Origin: an uncultured bacterium
GTDB lineage: Bacteria > Cyanobacteriota > Vampirovibrionia > Gastranaerophilales > Gastranaerophilaceae
Direction: 5' to 3'
Length of the DNA stretch: 38,394 nucleotides
Assembly: GCA_902780525.1 (NCBI GenBank)
Contig: CACZFL010000015.1
Location: 1 to 38,394, forward strand
The notes beneath the pieces were generated by a model that was not told where the DNA came from, made no database searches, and saw nothing but the letters and a program-made list of their open reading frames with translations. Shown here one piece after another: positions 32,689 through 38,394 of this stretch. Positions within the stretch are counted from its first letter, which is position 1. The number at the start of each line of letters is the position of its first letter. Position numbers and translations under genes: made by a program.

Positions 32689-33190
32689 CTATATATCAAT
32701 AGGTAAAATTCTTAATTTTCACGGCGTACAGGGTGAAGCAAAACTAGGTTATTCAAAAAACCGCGAAGATTTTTTATCGCAGTTAAAACAGGTCTATGTG
32801 CAATCGGGTGATGATTATATACCTCTTGAGGTTGCACGCATAAGGTTTACTCCAAAGTGCGGAATTATTAAGTTTAAAGGTATTGATACTTTAAACGATA
32901 TTTTGGAATATAAAAACAAACTTCTTTTTGTTGAAGAAACGACAGCAAGAGAAAATCTTGAGGAAGATGAGTTTCTGATAGATGAACTTGTAGGCTTAGA
33001 CGTTTATGACGGAGATAAAAAAGTCGGTGCGGTAGTAGGTGTTTCAAATAACGGTGCAAGTGATTTGTTGTCTGTGAAAACTCATGGTGACAAAGTTTCT
33101 CTTGTTCCTTTTGTTAAAGCAATTGTTCTATCAGTGGATATAAAAAACAGAAGAATACAGATTAATAACATTGAGGGGCTGCTCTCATGA
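32678..33190 (+). CDS. rimM: 16S rRNA processing protein RimM
   Basis: RimM assists maturation of the 30S subunit head by binding ribosomal protein S19. The 170-residue protein has the two beta-barrel domains: N-terminal SIGKILNFHGVQGEAKLGY and VYVQSGDDYIPLEVARIRF, and the C-terminal PRC-barrel domain FLIDELVGLDVYDGDKKVGAVVGVSNNGASDLLSV, ending VPFVKAIVLSVDIKNRRIQINNIEGLL. The ATG lies inside the end of the upstream gene, and its 3' end overlaps trmD by four bases (ATGA), so translation is coupled. The usual rpsP (S16) gene is missing upstream. Confidence 0.95.
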   Translation: MKNNYISIGKILNFHGVQGEAKLGYSKNREDFLSQLKQVYVQSGDDYIPLEVARIRFTPKCGIIKFKGIDTLNDILEYKNKLLFVEETTARENLEEDEFLIDELVGLDVYDGDKKVGAVVGVSNNGASDLLSVKTHGDKVSLVPFVKAIVLSVDIKNRRIQINNIEGLLS

Positions 33191-33879
33191 GATTTGATGT
33201 TCTTACTTTATTTCCCGAACTTATTCAGTCCCATATGGATTTTAGTATTATGAAGCGCGCTTCTGAAGAAGGAATTATTGAAGTTGTAACCCATAACCCC
33301 AGAGACTATACTTTGGATAAACATAAAAAAGTTGACGATACTCCATACGGAGGCGGTGCGGGTATGGTTTTAATGCCTCAGCCTTACGTTGATTGTTATG
33401 AAGGGGTAAGCATAGCGGATAATAGTGTGACGGTTATGATGACGCCTCAGGGTGAACCGTTTACTGATGCTATTTCAAACGAATTTGCAGGATATGACCA
33501 GATAGTTATTCTTTGCGGTCACTATGAAGGGTTTGACGAAAGAATAAGGGATATTATAAAACCAAGAGAGATTTCTATCGGTGACTTTGTGCTGACAGGC
33601 GGAGAACTTCCTGCACTATGTCTTATAGACAGTGTTTCAAGAAAAATTGAAGGAACGTTGGGTAAAATTGAATCAGCCCACGATGATAGTTTTTCTGATG
33701 GGCTTTTAGAGTATCCTCAATATACAAAGCCCCGTAATTACAGAGGGTTAGAAGTTCCTGAAGTGCTCTTAAACGGAAATCATAAATTTATCGAAGAATT
33801 CAGACAGGAACAAAAAATCCTTCGTACAAAACAAAAACGCCCCGACTTGTACCAGCGCTGGTCAGAAAATAACAAGTAA
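33187..33879 (+). CDS. trmD: tRNA (guanine-N1-)-methyltransferase TrmD
   Basis: TrmD methylates G37 next to the anticodon in tRNAs, preventing +1 frameshifts. The 230-residue protein has the SPOUT trefoil-knot SAM pocket: YGGGAGMVLMPQP at 55-66, VILCGHYEGFDERI at about 108-120, and EISIGDFVLTGGELPAL at about 129-144. The C-terminal domain contains EYPQYTKPRNYRGLEVPEVLLNGNH and ends QKRPDLYQRW. The length is typical. No gene follows closely; adk is 104 bases downstream with its own AT-rich promoter region. Confidence 0.97.
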   Translation: MRFDVLTLFPELIQSHMDFSIMKRASEEGIIEVVTHNPRDYTLDKHKKVDDTPYGGGAGMVLMPQPYVDCYEGVSIADNSVTVMMTPQGEPFTDAISNEFAGYDQIVILCGHYEGFDERIRDIIKPREISIGDFVLTGGELPALCLIDSVSRKIEGTLGKIESAHDDSFSDGLLEYPQYTKPRNYRGLEVPEVLLNGNHKFIEEFRQEQKILRTKQKRPDLYQRWSENNK

Positions 33880-33983
33880 TATATTACGATATATTACAAT
33901 GTATATATATTTATATGTATAAAATGTTTTGTTTTGTTTAAGATTAATGAGTGTGTCGTATAAATTAATAAAAGGGGTTAATT

Positions 33984-34757
33984 ATGAGAATATTACCAAT
34001 CAGCGCAAACTTTGGACTAAATACTGTTAAAAAACAAAACTCAGCACAAAACAGAGTTATATCCGCTATGCCGTGTGACAGCGTTTCTTTTACGGGGAAA
34101 AATGACAGTTTAAGAAAAGTTGTTATTCTTCTCGGTGCGCCAAACAGCGGAAAAGGTACTTATGCAAGAAAAATTGCCGAAAGTTTCAGTATTCCGCAGA
34201 TTAGTACAGGTGATATTTTGAGAAAAGAATTAAAAGCAGGAAGCGATTTGGGAAAACAGGCTAAGGCATTTATGGAAAGCGGCGGACTTGTTCCTGATGA
34301 ACTTATAATGAAGATTTTTAAGAACAGAATAGCGGAAAAAGACTGCGCAAAAGGTTTTATTCTTGACGGTTTCCCGAGAACCGTAAATCAGGCAAAACAG
34401 TTGGATGATTTGCTCAAAGAGGATAAAAATATATCACTTAAGATAGTGAATCTTGATGTAGACAGACCAATTTTGTACGCGCGTTCTGCTGCTAGATATA
34501 CTTGTGAAGATTGTTCAAGAGTATATTCAATAAAAGAAGGATACAATCCGGAAACAGCAAAATGTGAATGCGGCGGAAAGCTGATTAAACGTGCAGATGA
34601 TACTCCGGAAGTTTTGACTTCAAGACTTGAAAATTATGACAAACAAACATTGCCGCTAATTGATTATTACGGAGAAAAAGTTGCAAACGTAGGAGTTCAC
34701 GGCAAAGATGCTCCTGCCGATGAAACACTTGCCAGAGTAATGGAAAAACTTCAATAG
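33984..34757 (+). CDS. adk: adenylate kinase with N-terminal extension
   Basis: Adk makes two ADP from ATP and AMP. The catalytic domain starts at about residue 46: P-loop GAPNSGKGT (51-59), AMP site STGDILRKEL (74-83), GFILDGFPRT (124-133), and a zinc LID with Cys174, Cys177, Cys194 and Cys196 (CEDC...CEC, one residue short of the common CxxC second pair), then RADDTPEVLTSRL. The first 45 residues are additional: MRILPISANFGLN...DSVSFTGKND, resembling the N-terminal tags of the orphan proteins at 16621 and 18652. The ATG has AAAGGGG upstream; a later start (for example Met29) would still leave the SFTGK part. Role of the tag unknown. Enzyme call secure. Confidence 0.93.
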   Translation: MRILPISANFGLNTVKKQNSAQNRVISAMPCDSVSFTGKNDSLRKVVILLGAPNSGKGTYARKIAESFSIPQISTGDILRKELKAGSDLGKQAKAFMESGGLVPDELIMKIFKNRIAEKDCAKGFILDGFPRTVNQAKQLDDLLKEDKNISLKIVNLDVDRPILYARSAARYTCEDCSRVYSIKEGYNPETAKCECGGKLIKRADDTPEVLTSRLENYDKQTLPLIDYYGEKVANVGVHGKDAPADETLARVMEKLQ

Positions 34758-34794
34758 CGCAGAATACATAATTATCATAAAAGACGGTTTTTGT

Positions 34795-34824
34795 ATACTA
34801 TATATAAATTGCATTTTATAGTAT
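34795..34824. promoter_or_regulatory. inverted repeat overlapping a TATAAT box before the autotransporter
   Basis: The arms ATACTATA (34795-34802) and TATAGTAT (34817-34824) flank 14 bases; the right arm runs into TATAAT (34822-34827), a possible -10 box about 45 bases upstream of the ATG at 34870. This could be a promoter with an operator. The -35 hexamer is unclear. Confidence 0.3.
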
Positions 34825-34869
34825 AATTGACTTATATTGTAATTTTTAAAAGCAAAAATCGGGAGTTTT

Positions 34870-37800
34870 ATGAAAAAGATTTTATTATTAAGTTCGCTTT
34901 TGGCGGTTCTATCAACAGCGAGTTCGTTTGCTATGGACATTTATACTGTACCTGCTAATAAGCCGGCTTTTCTGTTCAATATATACAATCAGGATGAAAC
35001 AATTAGAGATGAAAGCGGTAATGTTGAAACATCTGAATTTACACTAAGCGAAAATCAACGAGATGCATTATTTGATGCTGCCGCTAATTGGAATTTTATA
35101 ATAAATAACAACTATACTTATGATCCGGATAAACTTCCGAATTTTGTTGTTTTGACAAAAGAATTTTTTAATGCTAATGCGGGGAGCTCATATGTAGATG
35201 TAGGTGAAGATTACTTAATTACAGAAATCAATGCATATATTAATAAGAAAATACCTACTTCCCCTTCCGACATACATGGAGTTATAACAGTAGGTTTAGG
35301 TCTGCATAAAGATTATCCGGGCTGGAATCATTATGCAGGTCCAACTGTGTTATATCAGGCAGAAAAGCCGGATTTATATTCTACTATGGCACATGAAATC
35401 TATCATGCTATGGGACTTATAACTAATGCAGGGCAACATATTAAGGGCGATGAAAGTTATTATTTTTCAAAGGATTCAAATAGTAAAATCAGTATTTGGG
35501 ATAGCGGTTTAAGAGTATATCAGGCTCCTATTGATACAACTCCTTTTGACTCTTCAAAAATACTTGCAGCTGATAAAGGAATGTCTGTAAAAATAGACAA
35601 AGACGGCTCTGAAACTTTTGATATAGTAAACTATTCTCCTTATTTCACAGGTAAAAATACTTTACAAGTTTTGACCGGAAATAACAGTACAGATGAGGAA
35701 TATTTACAAGAACTTATATACAATAACGGCGGTATGAAAAACTATTCCGAATATTATGACCCGGAAGATAATCCTGCTTGGAGCAATAAAGTACCGCTGG
35801 TTTTGGGTTTACCTGTTCATGTAATTGAGGATGGAAAACCTGAGTTATCACATATAGAACTGAGAAACAGTTTTATGTCACATCAGCCGTATCAAAACTG
35901 GTCGATATTAATGGAAGCTGAACTTGCGGTATTAAAAGATCTTGGCTATACAAATGTTCAGTTAAGAGATTTCTTCGGTAAATCGTACTATCTGAATAAT
36001 ATAGCAGATACTTTTTCAACTGGTTACGGTGAATGGAACGGCTTAAATTACAGTGGATACAGTCAAATTGCTAACGGTATTGGTCTGCATATATACGGTA
36101 ATAACAATAATATTACCCAAAACAATAACACGTTATCTGACGGTAAATATACAATAGGTACAAGAATAGACGGTGTTAATAACACATATACTTTAAATAA
36201 TTCAATAATTGATGTCAGAGGTGGCGAGTCAATAGGTGTTGCAGTTACCTGGGGTAAGGGACATACGGTTAATATAGACAATAGTTCAAGTGTACATGCT
36301 CTCGGTAAAGACAGCATAGGTGTTTCTTTTGATTTTGGTAAGAATGTCTGTGGCGGATTAGGTGATGACAGAGGCTCTTATTCCTCTTATGAATTATTTT
36401 CGAAAAAAAATACAACGCCTGATGTGGAAACTCAGGGTGCATTGGTTGATAACTTTAATGTCGACGGAAAGGTTTTTGGTGATAAAGCTGCAATATATAT
36501 TTCTGAAAATGCGCTTGTAAATAATATAAATATAAATAACAATGCAGAAATACATGGTGATATAATCTCACAATGGAATTCCGTAAAATCAGGTATAAAT
36601 ATGTATGTAGCGAGGAAAGGAACTGATGGTAAATGGTATCCTGTCGATCAAGATAAAACAGAAGAAATATATTTCACTAATCTTAATTTTTCAGGCAATA
36701 CCCTGGTTGATGGTAACATTGACGGCTCAAATGATATATTTAATACGCTTGATATGAAAAACAACGGGAATCTGTACTTTTACGGTAAAGATATGAACAT
36801 ATATCATTTGAAAAATACAGGAATAATAAATTTTTTAAATGCAACAAACTCTCCTGAATTATCTGTACAGGACGGTTCCGTAAGCGGCAGCGGTACATTA
36901 AACTTCACAAATGGTATAAATCTGGCAGGCGTCAATAATATAGAAAATACAGTTAATATTGATGATACTTTCATATCATTATCTGACGGGAAAGCTGAAA
37001 CTATTAATATTTTTAAGTTGAATGCTGATGGAGCTAAATTATATATAGACTATGGTGATAAATTTGTTCTGCAAAATAATTCAGACCCAGGACTGAATTC
37101 ACTCAATTTAGAACAGATTGCTGTTAATCAGGCAAATGCTGACAGCCTTGACGAAACAGAAAGCGTACAAATATTTGAAGCAGCCTCACCGACAGCGCTT
37201 CCCAAAACTTTAGATGTTGGCTCAAGTGCAAATTTCTATTACAACAAGAACAAATATACTTTTACGCAAAGTACATCAGATAAGAGCGTTTTATCTATTG
37301 ATAAAACAACAGGTAATTTTGGATTGTCAGACGCTATTGCAGATAGCTCGACAGCAAATTATATTGTAACTGAAGATGAAACCGTAACAAACGATTTAGG
37401 CACAGTTAGTGGTGATTATTTTGAAATATCAGGTGATGAACTTGATGTTGCAGGGCATACTGGCTTGGTTGTTGACGGGAGTTCAAACGGTAAAACTGTA
37501 TTAAAAACGGATATTTTCGGTGCATCTGACAGTAATATTACACTATTAAACGAAGCTAATTTTGTTGTCGAAGCAAAAGAGGATATAGACATAGGTAAAA
37601 GTGGTGAAACTTCTTTAACAATCGACAACTCTACATTTGAAGCAGATTTGGAGGGTAACAGTTTAAATATTGCAGGCAGTATCAAGGGTTTGAATGCAAA
37701 CACAAAAAACTTTGTAATATTATCTGCAAAAAATATTAACCTTGATAGTGCGGATAATGTTGTACTTGCTACAAAATCCGAAACAGCAAACCTTAAAAAT

Positions 37801-38394
37801 ACTTTGACTGATACTATATGGCAGATTGAGAGCATGTACACAAACGTCTATGATGATTCTTACCTGTCTTCAAACGGAACAAACTCAATTGTTCACAAAG
37901 GAGGAGTTTTAAACATACAGAATGACAAAGCGAGCGATATAAATTTATTGTCGATGAGGCTTGATTCGGATCTGTCAACCGCAGTAGATGTGGATTTAGG
38001 TTCGTTAAGTGCAGACAAATTCGTGTTTAATGATCCTGACAATTTGATAACAAATGGTTTTTCTATAAATATTGCTGATTTGAATATTATGAATCAAAAT
38101 TCGGCATTAACCAAAGAAAATTACTATATTCCGTTCGTTTCTCCCGAATATAACAACCAACACTTCTATCATGGCGTATATATGGAAGATAGAAATGTTT
38201 TAACTCCGATATTCAAATACAATTTGAGCTATGCAGAAAATGAAACTCAGGGTGCTTTTGAATTATCAAGAGGAAGTTCTGGTGATTTCAGAAGTTATAA
38301 CAACGCAATTTTGGCTTCTCCAATAGCAGCACAGTTGGGCGGATATTTAATACAATTAAACAGCTACGACCAGGCATTCATGAATATGGATACA
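34870..38394 (+). CDS. metzincin-like metalloprotease autotransporter, 3' end outside window
   Basis: The reading frame is open for all 1175 codons from ATG 34870 (GGGAG upstream) to the window end. A signal peptide (MKKILLLSSLLAVLSTASSFA) precedes a metallopeptidase-like domain with HEIYHAMG (175-182). His190 is the next His; Thr185 occupies the usual third metzincin His place. A Met336 stretch (FMSHQPYQNWS) followed by ELAVLKDLGY resembles a Met-turn. From about 375 the passenger becomes a beta-helix with repeated N/D-rich coils. The block 440-510 (IGVAVTWGKGH, IGVSFDFGKN, DRGSY) resembles a block common after the protease of subtilase autotransporters. At 1146-1175 (LASPIAAQLGGYLIQLNSYD) the linker to a C-terminal outer-membrane barrel begins, cut off here. 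Inference: surface protease or adhesin, type V secretion. Confidence 0.8.
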   Translation, partial: MKKILLLSSLLAVLSTASSFAMDIYTVPANKPAFLFNIYNQDETIRDESGNVETSEFTLSENQRDALFDAAANWNFIINNNYTYDPDKLPNFVVLTKEFFNANAGSSYVDVGEDYLITEINAYINKKIPTSPSDIHGVITVGLGLHKDYPGWNHYAGPTVLYQAEKPDLYSTMAHEIYHAMGLITNAGQHIKGDESYYFSKDSNSKISIWDSGLRVYQAPIDTTPFDSSKILAADKGMSVKIDKDGSETFDIVNYSPYFTGKNTLQVLTGNNSTDEEYLQELIYNNGGMKNYSEYYDPEDNPAWSNKVPLVLGLPVHVIEDGKPELSHIELRNSFMSHQPYQNWSILMEAELAVLKDLGYTNVQLRDFFGKSYYLNNIADTFSTGYGEWNGLNYSGYSQIANGIGLHIYGNNNNITQNNNTLSDGKYTIGTRIDGVNNTYTLNNSIIDVRGGESIGVAVTWGKGHTVNIDNSSSVHALGKDSIGVSFDFGKNVCGGLGDDRGSYSSYELFSKKNTTPDVETQGALVDNFNVDGKVFGDKAAIYISENALVNNININNNAEIHGDIISQWNSVKSGINMYVARKGTDGKWYPVDQDKTEEIYFTNLNFSGNTLVDGNIDGSNDIFNTLDMKNNGNLYFYGKDMNIYHLKNTGIINFLNATNSPELSVQDGSVSGSGTLNFTNGINLAGVNNIENTVNIDDTFISLSDGKAETINIFKLNADGAKLYIDYGDKFVLQNNSDPGLNSLNLEQIAVNQANADSLDETESVQIFEAASPTALPKTLDVGSSANFYYNKNKYTFTQSTSDKSVLSIDKTTGNFGLSDAIADSSTANYIVTEDETVTNDLGTVSGDYFEISGDELDVAGHTGLVVDGSSNGKTVLKTDIFGASDSNITLLNEANFVVEAKEDIDIGKSGETSLTIDNSTFEADLEGNSLNIAGSIKGLNANTKNFVILSAKNINLDSADNVVLATKSETANLKNTLTDTIWQIESMYTNVYDDSYLSSNGTNSIVHKGGVLNIQNDKASDINLLSMRLDSDLSTAVDVDLGSLSADKFVFNDPDNLITNGFSINIADLNIMNQNSALTKENYYIPFVSPEYNNQHFYHGVYMEDRNVLTPIFKYNLSYAENETQGAFELSRGSSGDFRSYNNAILASPIAAQLGGYLIQLNSYDQAFMNMDT

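Noticed and set aside
34656..34940. 94-residue minus-strand frame across the adk-autotransporter gap
   Set aside because: It overlaps the ends of two real genes and has no ribosome binding site; AT-rich chance frame.
36063..37841. Minus-strand open frames of 84 and 141 residues in the autotransporter
   Set aside because: They lie wholly antisense to a continuous 1175-codon gene with a signal peptide and show hydrophobic shadow composition.
1..38394. CRISPR array, insertion sequence, prophage or integron
   Set aside because: No regularly spaced direct repeats, transposase, integrase or terminal repeats were found; the decamer copies are too short and irregular for an array.

Overview
The window is AT-rich, gene-dense bacterial chromosome from a diderm. 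Genes for the flagellar L- and P-rings (flgH, flgI), an autotransporter-type exoprotein and secreted beta-rich proteins imply an outer membrane. The RNase E/G next to a TIGR03960-type radical SAM gene, the PPi-type phosphofructokinase, the autotransporter end rich in Gly-Gly-Tyr-Leu and Asn-Ser-Tyr-Asp residues, and small lineage-type proteins that begin with an NFG or FxGK tag together suggest a flagellated member of the Vampirovibrionia (Melainabacteria), Gastranaerophilales-like. That placement is inference from protein style, not from a marker tree.

Layout. (1) 195-9246, minus strand: a flagellar rod/ring/hook-junction operon read in the order SLT transglycosylase, flgF-type, flgG, flgA, flgI, flgJ (rod-binding part only), a 92-residue unknown that may be FlgM-like, flgH, flgN, flgK, flgL. 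It ends at a hairpin terminator at 101-126. (2) 9447-18546, mostly minus: a GtrA-family membrane protein, a 752-residue phosphohexomutase, D-aminoacyl-tRNA deacylase, a DUF115/Maf-like motility-associated protein, PPi-phosphofructokinase, a RecB-like nuclease and a PfkB-type sugar kinase, with one small plus-strand orphan gene. (3) 18652-24646: a plus-strand orphan gene, then minus-strand rsmI, a membrane protein, RNase E/G and a radical SAM/DUF2344 protein. (4) 24745-28480, plus: cdd, a zinc-ribbon microprotein, a PgpH-type c-di-AMP phosphodiesterase, ybeY, dgkA. (5) 28470-29735, minus: two secreted proteins of unknown function. (6) 29843-31431, plus: cysK and cysE, a two-step cysteine pathway. 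(7) 31645-34757, plus: an unusual zinc-ribbon/RG-rich/tandem-repeat protein overlapping rimM, then trmD, then an adenylate kinase with an extra N-terminal tag. (8) 34870 to the end, plus: the first 1175 codons of a large metalloprotease-like autotransporter cut by the window edge.

No rRNA, tRNA, CRISPR array, transposase or phage gene was seen. No gene-free stretch exceeds 300 bases; the longest are 7594-7870 (a promoter and small dyads) and 31432-31644 (a terminator). The most unusual signals are an over-represented decamer, GGGGTAAATA, always on the coding strand and often abutting stop codons; a short N-terminal tag shared by unrelated proteins, including adenylate kinase; the zinc-ribbon/RG-rich protein joined to the rimM-trmD genes; and the metzincin-like autotransporter.
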